A stretch of 64,000 nucleotides of DNA from Chrysopilus asiliformis (taxonomy: Eukaryota > Arthropoda > Insecta > Diptera > Rhagionidae): the NCBI GenBank assembly GCA_964034945.1, contig OZ035960.1, positions 16,339,403 to 16,403,402 of the forward strand, in the 5' to 3' direction. The notes below the pieces were generated by a model, which did not search any database, was not told where the DNA came from, and saw nothing but the letters and a program-made list of their open reading frames with translations. Below, piece after piece: positions 47,393-59,627 of this stretch (within the stretch, counting starts at the first letter, position 1; each line of letters starts with the position of its first letter). The position numbers and the translations under genes are program-made.

Positions 47393-48800
47393 TTAGGTCA
47401 AATATGTGCCGTTTTGTTCGATAACTTGTTGCCATTTTGAAGGCAATTTCATTATGCCTCTCTCATAGAAGCCCTTGTCCCTATTGGTAAAAAACTCGGA
47501 CAACCAATTTTCACAAGCTTCTTTTGAGGCCAGGTTAGTATTGCCAAGAGCATTCTGCATGGACCGGAAAAGATGGTAATCACTTGGTGCCAGGTCCGGA
47601 CTATTACGGTGGGTGTGGTAGGACATCCCATCCGACATCCAGGAGCTTCCGGCGGGTCTGCAAAGGCGTGTGCGGTCTAGCGGTATCCTGATGGAAGACG
47701 ACATCCTTCCTATTGATCAATTCTGGCCGCTTCTGGTTAATCGCCTGCCTCAAACGGTCGATTTGCTCGCAATAGAGGTTCGGATTGAGCGTTTGGCCAT
47801 AGGGGAGCAGCTCATAGTAGATGATTCCCTTCCAATCCCACCAAACACATAGCAAAACCTTCCTGGCCGTCAGTCCGGGCTTGGCGATGGTATTGGCCGG
47901 TTCACCGCGCTTCGACCACGACCGTTTACGCTTGACATTGTCGTGCGTGATCCATTTTTCATCACCAGTAATCATCCGCTTCAAAAATGGGTCGAGTTCG
48001 TATTTCCGAGAACTTTTCCGTCCTTGAAATATTTTTCTCGAATTTTTAGATGCTCGTTCTTGGTAGGAAAAGTATTTCCGATAACTTTTCCGTCCTTGAA
48101 ATATTTTTCTCGAATTTTTAGAGATGTGTTCTTAGTAGGAAAAATATTTCCGAGATCTTTTCCGTCCTTGAAATCTTTTTCTCGAATTTTTAGAGGCTTG
48201 CTCTTGGTCGGAAAAATATTTCCGAAACCTTTTCTATCCGGGAAATGTTTTTATCGAATTTCAAAGCGCCATTGCAGTGCTCGAAAATATTTTCGGTTTA
48301 ACTTTTCGAGAGAAACCAAAAGAGAAACCAAAAGGTTTTTTTGTGTTAATTCGTGTGGCACCCAAACATCCAGTTTTTTTTTGTATCCAATCTTTTGTAA
48401 ATGGTTCCAAACGGTTTTCTGGTCTATCTTCAGTTCCAGGGCAATAGAATAAGTGCTCAAATGCCGGTCAACTTGAATGATTTCCACGATTTTATCGACA
48501 TCTACGACGATTGGTCTACCAGAGCGGGGTGCATCTTCGACCATCACCACACCAGAACGAAATCTCGTGAACCATTGTTGTGCTACGCGAATCGAAAGAG
48601 TATCGGCCCCGTAAACATCACAAATTTTTTTGGTTGCCTGCAACGCGTTTTTGCCTTTCAAGTAGTAATAATGTAAAATATGCCTTATTTCTTCTTTAGA
48701 GACCTCCATCTTTGACGCTCTATAACTCCAAACTGAATCAACCAAACGCAATACTATCAAAGTGTCATTTGTAGTACGAAAAGTCACCATTCAAACGCCA
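47393..48800 (-). mobile_element. mariner (DD34D) remnant with broken transposase
   Basis: Minus-strand transposase from MEVSKEEIRHILHYYYLKG (ATG at 48710) through WFTRFRSG and DQKTVWNHLQKIGY, then a break filled with a 72-bp tandem repeat, then DPFLKRMITGDEKWI, VVFHQDTARPHT and, after a one-base frameshift near 47613, SPDLAPSDYHLFRSMQNAL to the stop at 47393. HQDTARPH and SPDLAPSD are mariner hallmarks. TIRs were not defined. It is non-functional. Confidence 0.82.
48001..48271. repeat. 72-bp tandem repeat inside the mariner
   Basis: The phrase TATTTCCG starts units at 48001, 48073, 48145 and 48218, a spacing of 72, 72 and 73 bp. Units share CTTTTCCGTCCTTGAAAT and TCTCGAATTTTTAGA. The last unit is partial and diverged. 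The array replaces or interrupts the transposase segment between HELTQKN and DPFLKRM. Confidence 0.85.
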
Positions 48801-49040
48801 TATTGTATGACCCGATGCGATTAGAATAACCCTAGTTATGCTAAAATGTATCCATCTAGTGCAAAAATACGAAACTACTTTTTCCTTGACCCAAGGGCAA
48901 AATCTGTTTATTATGTAATTTTACATAACTCTTCCTAACATCAAAATCAAATCATTCTCCCCCACATACAATTGGATTTTTTAATCAAAATTTTGTCTGT
49001 TCATATATAGTATTTGACGATTCAGTTGTAACTTATGTTT

Positions 49041-51250
49041 TTTTTATTGCAAATGACTTTGTAAGCTTCGATTTGTTTTTAAAAAACTAGATCCTTGTTC
49101 AATATATTTTAATAGAATTTAACATACGTAATTATGTTAAAATAGATTGATCCGTTTTTAAGTGATTAAAATATTAACATACAAATAGAAAATTGCTTCA
49201 TAGATTTATTATTTAGATAAAGTAAAAATGTTTCGGTAGTATCTTTTTTAAGTAATACTTATAATGCATTGAGGAAAATTCTATTTCGCGTAACGAAGAA
49301 TTCAAGGTAATCGAATTATAAATCCCATTTATACAAAATCGCTGACTTATCACGTTAGAAACAAGGAAATAACTTATTATTGATTGACAAATTGAAGCAC
49401 TTAGTCTTAAAACGTCTTAAAACCAAGAAATATTTCAATGATAGCAGTCAACATTTGCCCAAAAATTTAAATTGAAATAAAAAGCGGTCCCGAAACGATT
49501 TTTTTTTGTCGAAATTTTGCATATCCACTTTCGATTTTTTTGTTGTAATTGAATCTAATTTGAATTGAATAAACTCTTATTGATAATAAAAAACTTATTG
49601 ATAATAAAAAAATTTTAGCTAACAGAGATATGTAAAAAAAATTCAACTAACACCGGTTTTAAAAAAATGAATCGCTGTCAATTAAACAAAAATGTAAATT
49701 AGGACCCATACGAGAAATGAAAAGCAAGTTTTACTTGAAACTTGTTCCGAAATCTCTAAGAACATCGTATTTAGTATCTGGAAATAATTTTAGAAACAGC
49801 AACAAAAGGAGATTCTACAAAATATCGTCACGGGCGTGCTAATCTGAATTTCTTGGGATGTAATTTAATTTAAAATTTGAAGAGGTAAAGTTAATGGAAG
49901 GTCACTCACTAAAGTTCCAAGATAGCGAAATTCTGTTTTGCCATTTTGAACGTTTTTTTTTACAAAATCTGATCAGGTCGTTTTTTCCACTTATGTGTAA
50001 AAAAAATCTTTTCGTTGCGATAGAAACCACAAAGATATATTTTCTTTAGACGACAATCAATTCAATCGTTTTTTCTTGTTGTTGCCAGTGCATTGCACCA
50101 AAATATTTTTTGTTTTCGTATTTTTTTTATTGAATATCTACATATGTACGAGTATATTTTCGATTTTTACGATTTTTATGGTTTTTAGACTTTTTTTTTT
50201 GCTCACAAACAAGGTTATAGTTTTCGGTGCGGAAAGACGATAGAGTTAGGTTTAAATTTCGCAAAGGTTAATTTCAATCTTCTAAAGATAGTAAGAATAT
50301 CCTTTCTATAGTTAATTTTTCCTTGAGAAAATTATTGTTGGAAGGTTTCTAATGTCGTTGATCTCGAATATGTTAAAAACTTAAAATGCTAACGTGGGTC
50401 GGGTTTCCTATAAAATAACGAAATATCATTTTGTATAATAATGTGTCTAATATAAATAAGATAGTAAATATTATCCTCACAGTTAGTACAAACATTTTAT
50501 TTGTTGCCACGTGAGAAATTGTAGATATTCTTCAGTAAAATATTATTGGTAAATTTGCATTTAGTCACTACTTATTGGAATTATAATTCTAAATTAGTTG
50601 ATATCGCCACGTGCCACATGATATTGTACTTTGACATTATAAAAATTAAAACGCTTAACTTGAATGTAATCTGCCAATAAAAATTTATGATTTTATTGAA
50701 GCATGAATGTGTTTTTATTTAATCAAAGAACACTAGAACTAATTTCTAAATCTAAATAACTACTTTCTTTGGTTTATGACTAAAAACAAATCATTTCCAG
50801 AAGTATTAGAATTGTCACATGAACTCGCAGAATTAAGTTTTAATGTATTCACTTTCAATTTTCTTTGTATAAATCAATTTTTCATTTTTATAGTGATTTA
50901 TTGTGTAATCAAGAAGCATATGTTTTTAATAAAAAACATATGGATAATTTTTAATATGTATGAGTTATTTTACACGGGTCAACAAATATTTAAATTTCAG
51001 TGTCGGCTAGTATCGGTTAATTTAAATGGATGCATTTATGCTAAAATGGTTGTGTGAAATTTATCGATGCAATGTTATGATTTTTTCACCATTGGTATTA
51101 ATTTTATAACTTGTAACAATTATATTGTTACAGCAAAACAAAATTATAGATTTTTTTAATAGAAATAAAAAAAGTATCAAATTTGCTTTAAAAAAAACCA
51201 ACAACGTGATTAAAATTGACCAATGGTAAAAAATCATAACATGGCATTGA
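49041..51250. other. AT-rich DNA, no gene recognised
   Basis: Long AT-rich stretch with no element that I can delimit and no coding signal beyond short chance frames. It could be intergenic or a large intron of a gene outside the window. Confidence 0.4.
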
Positions 51251-51452
51251 TAATACAGGACACGCTCGATATAGTGAACCTTCAATATAGTGAACTTTCA
51301 ATATTGTGAACACTAGATGCTGTCATTTTAAGACTTTAGCTTTTCTAAAAACTGAAAAACAAATGTTTCTAGTGCGTGAAGCAGTGAAAAGAATTAACAT
51401 AACTGGAAAAACAACTGCAACGTTATAAGGATGTCAAATCTATATATATAAA

Positions 51453-52136
51453 CATAACAAAAGCTATAATTCCCAATCTGGCAATTATTGAAAACCCGTA
51501 TGGTGATTTAAGTGAATGGCGAACAGTTTCATCAAAATTCCACTATGAAGTCAAACTTTCCAATAAGATTTTTTAAAATTTGTTCCAATCGGATTTTGAT
51601 GTATGGGAGTTTTATGTAGAATAATATCCTGAATAACTTTTGTTCTTGGACTTTTTTTTTTGATAAGATGCACCGTTTTTGAGGTATTCGCAAAAATCGT
51701 TTTCGTTCGTATGGGGGTACCCCCCCTAATGGTCCATTTTTGCCCATTAACGAACTTAGCCTCGCATTTTACGAAAAACGAATCTGCGCAAAATTTCAAG
51801 TCTCTAGCTCAATCCGTGCGCCTGCAATCCGCGCCACAGACAGACAGACGGACGGACAGACAGACAGACGGACGGACAGACAGACAGACAGACGGACGGA
51901 AATGGAAAATTCAATTTTTTTTATCATTCTAAACACACGGGTGTAATTCATTTTTATGTGTGATGACGGGATCTTGGCGTTACAAACGGTAAAGCAAAGT
52001 TAATACAGTAGAATCCCGATAATTAGTATTTCAAGGGACCAGCAAATTCATGCGAATTAGCGGGATATACGAATTATCGGGGTACGAATTATCGGGATTC
52101 TACTGTGTACCCTTTGGTTTCACCATACGGGTATAA
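51453..52136 (-). mobile_element. DINE-1-like element carrying a nested MITE
   Basis: Complete from CATAACAAAAGC to GGTTTCACCATACGGGTATA, with a core at about 51838-51900. A 100-bp MITE interrupts its head at 52006-52105. It is itself inserted in the Helitron at 51439-52682. Confidence 0.88.
52006..52105. mobile_element. pogo/Tigger-like MITE, 100 bp
   Basis: Ends CAGTAGAATCCCGATAATT and its exact reverse complement. Inserted at TA in the head of the DINE-1-like copy (uninterrupted copies read GTTAATATACCC at this place). The right TA duplicate reads TG, one change. Confidence 0.85.
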
Positions 52137-52683
52137 AAATTGATGTTTGTCTGTTGGTCTGTCTGAGATCACAAAACTCAAAAACTACTGAACCGATTTT
52201 AACGCAGTTTTTTGCAAAATGATTTGCGTTGCCAGGAGCAAGTTTTTAGCTATGTTAGATTTTCAAAATTCGAAACAGAAGGTCCTGTAAGGATAACGGA
52301 AATATCCTTTTTCCCAGTTTTCCCCGGAAAATTTGGCATTAAGGGGTTTTTGGGGTCGCTGATTACGAATTCGGCGTTTCAGTTTCAATAACTCTAACGA
52401 AAGGTCTTGTAAGGGTTACGATGATTTTTAAATTTTTTAAAGTTGGCTGTTTGGCATTCTAAATCTATATGTAAGAAAATGAATGTGGTCCTGTAAGGAT
52501 AACACAAATGTCCTTTTCCAATTTTTCTCGCAAAAACTGGCTTTGGGAGGTTTTCAGGGTTTCTTATCACGAAGATCTTGTAAGGATAACATTTGCCCCA
52601 AAAGTTTTTAGGTTATTTGTGGTTTTTTGGCATTCTAAAATTTATACAAAAAACTTAAAGCTGGCAACGAAGGGTCTGCTAGT

Positions 52684-55600
52684 ATGAAATAAAATTTAAC
52701 GGAACTATAAGATATGTCTAATATAAGAGTTTGTATGTGGGCCACATAATTTTTTTTTAATTAAAAAAATAAAAATCCATTTTTGTTAGTGCAGGATCAA
52801 TTTTAATGCTTTGTATGATGCCATAAATTTGGAAATATGGTTGTTTTAATCAGCTCTCAGTACAATGAGCAATTCGATATAGTGAACAGTCGTGTTTGTT
52901 TTCTTTAGTTCACTGTATCGATTATGTAATATAATTTCTCAACAACGACATTAACTTTTTTACATAAAAATATTTAAAAAATGCATCTAATTGAGGAAGT
53001 TGTTCTGCCTCACATTTACATGTCATACCTTATAATAACTCTTTGTTAATAATTCTGAAGTAGGTGGTTCGGTGGCACCATTTCAAGGTTATGTTTTCGA
53101 TAGTTTTTCAGTTTTGTTTCTCTTCAAATTTACATGAAAAAAATTCACTGAAAATTAAATGTACAACAATCACCTAAGCAATAAAACCAAATCAAAAACG
53201 ATAGACAAAACTAAATTCAAACACAAATAAAATTTATTGTGATGATCAACAGACGATTGATTCTTTTAATCGTAAAATAAATGACGAACCTTTTGTTTAC
53301 AATCGTAGGCAGATACTAATAGATGATGGATTGTCTAATAAAAATGTCGAACATATGAAATTCCTTGAGAAATGTAAATCAATGGAAAAGATTTTCGAAT
53401 TGAATGAATGATTGTGTACGAAAAATGCACATTTATGAGATATGTGAAACATAGCAAAATAAAATGAAAAATTGCAAAAGCCGTGTATAATAAATTTTGA
53501 CCCCTTCTGGATAGTGTTTTGGTATCAGATGCTTCTATGATACCACCTTGACACACCTTCGGTCCAGCTACTTGTCGTTGATGTTATGATGTCGTCGATT
53601 GTCAGAGCTTTGAAATCAATGTTGCAAGAATCTATTAGTTTCCAATTTTTTAAATGAGTGGTGAAACGGAAAAGCCAATTTTAATCATACCTTTTGTAAG
53701 ATTGTCTAATGACAAGATTACTGGGAAAAACATTTCAGTCCAATCGGTTGAGTAATATTCATTATCAGGGTTATTGGTATTTTCCATAAGTTTAAACGAT
53801 TTTAGCTCGATTTTTACACCCCAAAAATGACGAATTTCCAAAATTTTAGTAGTAAATTTATATTGCAGTTCACCGTGAAAACGAATTTGTAATAAAATCA
53901 ACCCACTGAATAAATTTTTAAACTTTAAAAATGGGAAATTCAAATTATGCGTTTCTTATGCTAGCTTCACACTCTCCCTGAATGTAGACGAACCACCGTC
54001 ACGGCTGCTGCCAGTTTTGACGGTTTTTGTAAATTGAATCCATTTATATGTTTTAAAATTCCGGTTTGCGATACAAAATATGCAAAATAAAAAACATTTA
54101 CAATATCGTAAATCAGAATTTTAAGATGGACAGGATAAACGTTGTTTGACTTACAAAAAAGCATCCAAAATGGCGGCCGAGACTGTGATTTGCCTAAATT
54201 CGATTTCTGCAAAAATTTCAAGTTATTTTTTCAATAAAGATTATCAAGATTGTGGTATTGTATATTTAATTCTAACAATTTTTTTTAAATTCTAGATGTA
54301 GACATAAAAAAATTATTTTAATGCTAAAAACGTGAATATAACGTGAATATAATGTTGAATAGCTCTGCAGATAATTGATCGCAAGTAGCAGTCTTCTTCA
54401 GATTGGCATTTTGACTTGTATGGTTTGATGATATTTAGAAGATAATAATTCAATTCAATTGAATTTAATTACATAACTAGTAAAACAAGTAGACAAGCGG
54501 AATCAATGATTTACCTTGGCCGTACATAAATTTTTATTTTGTCTTGCATCGAAAAAAGCACACCTATTTTACACGACTAAAAAAAAATGTGTTGATGTAA
54601 TTAAAAAATAAGTATCGATCGGTCAGTTGCCGAGTAAAAAGCAACAGTAAAAATGGGATGATTTAACCTCGGCATTAGAATAATGCACTAAGAACTGTCG
54701 GGAAACGAAAAAATATAACCGGAAATCACTGTGTTGATTTAAAAATTAGGTAAAAATCTGTTAATAGATGTACAGAGATAAAAAAATTACTGGCCTAGCA
54801 AAGAAAATTCGTGAAATCGTGCTCTTTTTATCAGAAGATTTCAAGTTCAGCGTAATCGGTCAAGTGGTTCTCAAGATAGGATAAGATGTTCATGTTTTTA
54901 AGTCGATATCTAATGCTGGGTTTACACGAATGATAGATAATGACTATCTGTCATAAAACAATGGACAAGTTCATTCTTTTATAAGAGATCGTCCTTTTTC
55001 TGACAGAAATAATGGCAAAAATGATACCATTTACACGATGATGACAATTTATGACAAAAAAAAAAGACGAATTTGTCATTCGTGTAAACGCAGCATTAGT
55101 GTAAAAGAAAAATGAAGTGAAAAATTTGTCCACACTTGCTTTCAAAAATTGTTACTCGAAAGCTGAACTTTTAATTTTTATCTTCTGAGTAAAGGTACCA
55201 GAGAAGGGAGACAAATTTGTCACAAAGCATATATTTTCTTGGCCAGAAAGTCTTGTACCTTATTGATTGCTTAGTTTCTTTAATCCGTAGAGTAACGACG
55301 AACCGAAAGCTTTGCGTTTCTTAATTGTGCGATTTTTAAAGACAGTCAAACAAATTTATATGTTTTTCCTTCTACAAAAGGTTTACATTTGCACAAGGAA
55401 ACAGGTAAACTAAAAACAAATGATGAGTATGCAAAAAAAAAACCTTTTTGTAGAAGGGAAATCGTCTAGACTTATTTTACTTTCTCCAAAAATCACGGAT
55501 TACATAAGAAAGAATTCGCTAAAACTTTCAACAAACTATTTGACGAAATGTAAAGATTCTTACTTATGCTAGATTTTACTTTTAACGGTTTTTCGTATGT

Positions 55601-56780
55601 TAAAGCATTTTAATATCATTTTCTGTATGTTACACCTGGCAATGAATTTGACACGTTTTTGAGTAAAAATAGTTATAACTTATAGGGTTTGCAAAAATTT
55701 ATCAAATGATGTCATCCATCAATCTTAAAAATAGTTCAGAATAAAACGTACTTTCTAGTGTGATGATTTTTTAGTGACACTTGAACATTTTACTTAGAAT
55801 TAGTAGAGCTTTTCGACTTTATTTAAGAATGTTCAGATCTAGTAAAACATGTCCGATGTTTCACTCGATCTTGAAGCAATTCACATTTATCTTAGAATTA
55901 GTTTTGTGTTTCAATTTCAATGCTTGGTACGCATCAGAATTTTATAATTACAAATCCGTGTTTGGTTTCGGTTTTAAACTTAATTCTGAGTAAAAATTGT
56001 CGTGATACATTGAGATTATTTATCGAAAAACCTATAATTATTTAGTAAGAACTTTTTATTAGTTTGTATTATTCGTCTAGATGAATAATAGATATATTAT
56101 TAGACAATTGAAATCAAGATTATCCATGATCATGGGAAATAAAAATTCAAAGACATTTGGTAGTAAAAGTACATTTTATTTCCAGAGGGACTGTGAAACC
56201 TTGTATGAATTAAATATTTACAATGTCAATGTATATTAATTCTTTTTTCTCAGTCAATTTTATTCGTTTCACAGAAAGTTTTTTTTATTTACGATATAAT
56301 AATTTTCATGCTTATAAAAAACAAAAAAGGCTACATTTGTAACCATAAGTTTAAACAGAATTCAAATATATATATATTCCAAAGACAATTCCAATGTGGT
56401 TTAATTAAAATCTTTTAAATTTTTTTAATTTAACATAATGTATTAAAAAGTTTGCCGATTTGAGAACTTGATCTTACTTTTCACACCAAACAGGTTTATA
56501 GAAAAAAGAAAACTAAATAATTAAAATAAAATTTCAAGTCTCTAGCTCAATCCGTTCAAGAGTTATCGTTTATCCACACAGTATCCGCACAGGCGGACAA
56601 ACATTTTAAAATCATAGGCTTAATCAGACGAGAGTGAATAATTTTGTTTCTATTCGAAAATTGTATTTTAAATCCTAGTTTGTCATTTCTTAGGCCCCGC
56701 GATTTTTTCTTGAATTTCTTTACGAATTTTCTTCAGATTTTGTTCCGCGAATTTTATTCAGAATTAGTTTTGCGAATTTT
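52684..56780. other. AT-rich DNA, no gene recognised
   Basis: Holds one MITE (54910-55099), a small inverted repeat with CCTTCTACAAAAGG arms at 55368-55458, and a TTCCGCGAATTTTATTC word near 56740 that recurs inverted at about 57150, suggesting a worn element around the next DINE-1-like copy. No host gene is supported. Confidence 0.4.
54910..55099. mobile_element. 190-bp TIR MITE
   Basis: Ends CTAATGCTGGGTTTACACGA and inverted CTAATGCTGCGTTTACACGA, both continuing ATGA. The interior repeats GACAAAT/TTTGTCA words. The ATGCTG-GG/T-TTACA ends resemble the right end of the MITE at 12272-12735. Confidence 0.7.
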
Positions 56781-57130
56781 TATACCCGTATGGTGAAACC
56801 AAAGGGTATATTAACTTTGCCTTACCGTTTGTAACGCCAAGATCCCGTCCTCACACACAAAAATGAATTACACCAGTGTGTTTAGAATGATAAAAATAAT
56901 TAATTTCTGCATGTCCGTCCGTCTGTCCGTCCGTCTGTCTGTCCGTCCGTCTGTCCGTCCGTCCGTCCGTCTGTCCGTCAGTCTGTGGCGCGGATTGCGG
57001 ACCCACGGATTAAGCTACAGACTTGAAATTTTGCGCAGATCCGTTTTTCGTAAAATGCGAGGCTAAGTTCGTTCATGGGCAAATGCGAGGCTAAGTTCGT
57101 TCATGGGGGTGCATACGAACGAAAATGTTT
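56781..57130 (+). mobile_element. DINE-1-like element, 3' truncated
   Basis: Intact head and GTCC/GTCT core (about 56913-56980). After TTCGTAAAATGCGAGG the phrase GCGAGGCTAAGTTCGTTCAT occurs twice in tandem, then the copy stops after CATACGAACGAAAATG. The tail half is missing. Confidence 0.8.
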
Positions 57131-59093
57131 TTTGTTTTTGAATTTAGTGTCGCAGAATAAAATTCGCGGAATAAAGTATCAGGTGTAAACAGCGGCTTAG
57201 ATCTAATTATATTAATTTTTTTCACATTTCAAGTTTAAGAAAATCAATATTTAACGTCTATTTAATTATACATATATTGCCTGCAAAATTTTATGTCTGA
57301 TTCTTCAGGTGGTTTAAAAACAACTTTTACCGTTTTATAATAAAAATCAAATATTTTGCTATATTTTATTTGAAACTGCATAACTTGTGAACTTGACGCC
57401 CATTAAAATATGAGTTATGCAATTATTACAGTTTATTATCACTACGTACTATTGAAATATCAATTTCTCGTCATAATCTAGTTAGTACCTGGGAAATTGT
57501 ATGATTTCTGTGAAAAGATGTATTGTGAATGTTTTTAATGATTCAACTAATAATCCGTCTAAGTAAATACCACAGGTAAGGATTGCTTCATCGCATCACA
57601 AACACCATTCGCGATCCACGAGAAGATGAGGTTAAATATTGACCAAATTAAAGAAAAAAAAAATATCAACCGACAAACCGCATCTAAATTTTGACTTTAA
57701 ACCAACCATCAAATAGTATCGCAGCTTATGGGATTTACCTATGTTGATGTTGAAGAACAACCCCATTGTTGCTAGTGTACATAGCGAAAATACGATTCCG
57801 TTTGAATAAAGACTTTTCGCAAACTTTATGCTGTTTGCTGGTTATACACCCGCCGAATCCATTAAAATGAAATTTCCGTAATTAACACCTTCACCTGTGC
57901 AACATTCTGTGATTGTGTTGTATGTTATTCTTGTATTTTTTATTTCTCTGATGGCCATTTTCATTGACCATTGCATCCATCCATCCATCCATCCAGACCA
58001 TCGTGCTATAATCCAGGTCTACGAGTACTTAGAGAAGTCTACGATGCGAGTTCATCTTCTTCATGTTTCTGGTAATGTGATACTTATGTTAATAAGATTT
58101 GGCTGGAGTGCCGCAACCTCCACCGGATGCATGGAGATCTTACATAATGTTACCATTTTCAAGCAAATCAAACAATTTTTTCTTCGCCGTGGACTTCTTT
58201 CTGAATGGTGTATCTTTTGTACCGAATACGTAAATCTATAGTTACTTCAACAATAGATGCGCTCACAAGTGATGTTTGCCGTGAAACAATATTTGAAAGA
58301 AAAATCGTTTACGTTTAATTTCAGCGTTTATTCTGATGTAAACTATTTGATGTTTGATTGCATGAAATTAATAAACAGACTTGGTGTTTGCAGAAAATTT
58401 TTGTAATAAGCACGTGAGGAATGCTTAATTTGGCATTAAAAAATTATGGAATGAATTTTTTCGATTTCATTAAAATTCTGGGGAAATCGTTTAACGCAAT
58501 TCATTTGAAATTATTTTTTTTTTTTGCACTAAAAATTGTTTGCAGTCGATTTTTTATTTAATAAAATGAAAAATCAAACGTGTGTATTTTAGAAAAGGTA
58601 TCTCAAATCTTGTAGATTCTTTGAACTTTATGTCAATTGTCAACTGATAAACCTTATGTGTTTTGTAAATAATGCGACCTTGCGCTGCACGTGGAATAGG
58701 CCGAAAATTTTATTTAGCAAAAGGGGGGAAAACTGAATTATTTTTATTTGATTTGATTTTACACACACACCGCAAAACTTAATCAGTACACCTCATATTT
58801 TTCTTTGCTTTTCCTCAAGGGAAGATAGCTTATTAGTAAATACTATCAAGTACTCTCAAGTAAATTTTTTAATACTTGCGAGTATTTGGAAGTACTAATA
58901 AGTATATTGCACAGGAAGTGGAAATACAGCTTATATAAAAAAACATTAAAAATATCAGTTATGATCAACACAAAACTCTGCAATATTTATTTTTGGCAGA
59001 AAAATGTAAAAAAACATATTTTTTCAAATATTACGTTAGTCATTCATGATGAAGAATACAATACTTTCCGTCTATAGCAGAGGAAAGTAAAAA
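57131..59093. other. No gene recognised
   Basis: A (CATC)n microsatellite lies at 57973-57994. The plus frame at 57897-58241 (114 codons) runs through the microsatellite and shows no family motif, so it is not called. Confidence 0.4.
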
Positions 59094-59627
59094 CATAACA
59101 AAAGCTATAATGGCCAATCTGGCAATTATTGAAAACCCGTATGGTGATTTAAGTGAACGGCGAACAGTTGTATCAAAATTCCACTTTGAAGTCAAACTTT
59201 TCAATAAGATTTAAAAAAAAAATCCAATCGGATTTTGATGTATGAGAGTTTTATGTAGAATCATATCCTAAATAACTTTTGTTCTTGCACTTTTTTGATA
59301 AGATGCACCGTTTTTGAGATATTCGCAAAAAACGTTTTAGTGTTTATGGGGGGTACCCCCTAATTTTTGCCCATTAACGAACTTAGCCTTGCATTTTACG
59401 AAAAACGAATCTGTGTAAAATTTCAAGTCTCTAGCTCAATCCGTGCGCCCGCAATCCGCGCCACAGAGGGACGGACAGACGAACAGACGGAAGGACATGC
59501 AAAAATTAATTTTTTTTTCATTCTAAACACACTGGTGTAATTCATTTGTTTGTTTGATAACGGGATCTTGGCGTTACAAACGGTAAGGCAAAGTTAATAT
59601 ACCCGTTGGTTTCACCATACGGGTATA
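59094..59627 (-). mobile_element. DINE-1-like element
   Basis: Complete from CATAACAAAAGC to the head GGGTATA, but the microsatellite core is almost gone (GGGACGGACAGACGAACAGA at about 59467-59486) and the palindrome is shortened (GGGGGGTACCCCC). Confidence 0.85.

Larger units (their letters stand above)
47189..49040 (+). mobile_element. Old INE-like element interrupted by a mariner
   Basis: The left piece (47189-47392) carries CCAGTCGTTTGGTATGAC, GGGCTAGAGATTTGAAATTC and CTCGAAAACGGTGAGTCG. The right piece (about 48860-49040) resumes with the tail block TACATAACTCTTCCTAACATC. The mariner remnant lies between. Ends approximate. Confidence 0.45.
51439..52682 (+). mobile_element. Non-autonomous Helitron split by a DINE-1-like insertion
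   Basis: The 5' start TCTATATATATA (51439-51452 region, preceded by A) and the continuation AAAATTGATGTTTGTCTGTT after 52136 are separated by a complete DINE-1-like element. The 3' end is GGCAACGAAGGGTCTGCTAG followed by T. The interior matches the 20649-21099 copy. Confidence 0.7.
51256..52930. mobile_element. Possible outer element with CGATATAGTGAAC ends
   Basis: ACACGCTCGATATAGTGAAC at 51262 and, inverted, TCACTGTATCGATTATG near 52917, with further GATATAGTGAAC words at 52874 and near 51290, suggest the ends of a Tigger-like element that later received the Helitron at 51439-52682. The match is short and imperfect. Confidence 0.3.

Noticed and set aside
57897..58241. 114-codon plus frame starting MQHSVIVLYVILVFF
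   Set aside because: A hydrophobic start looked like a signal peptide, but the frame runs through a CATC microsatellite, has no family motif and no splice context.
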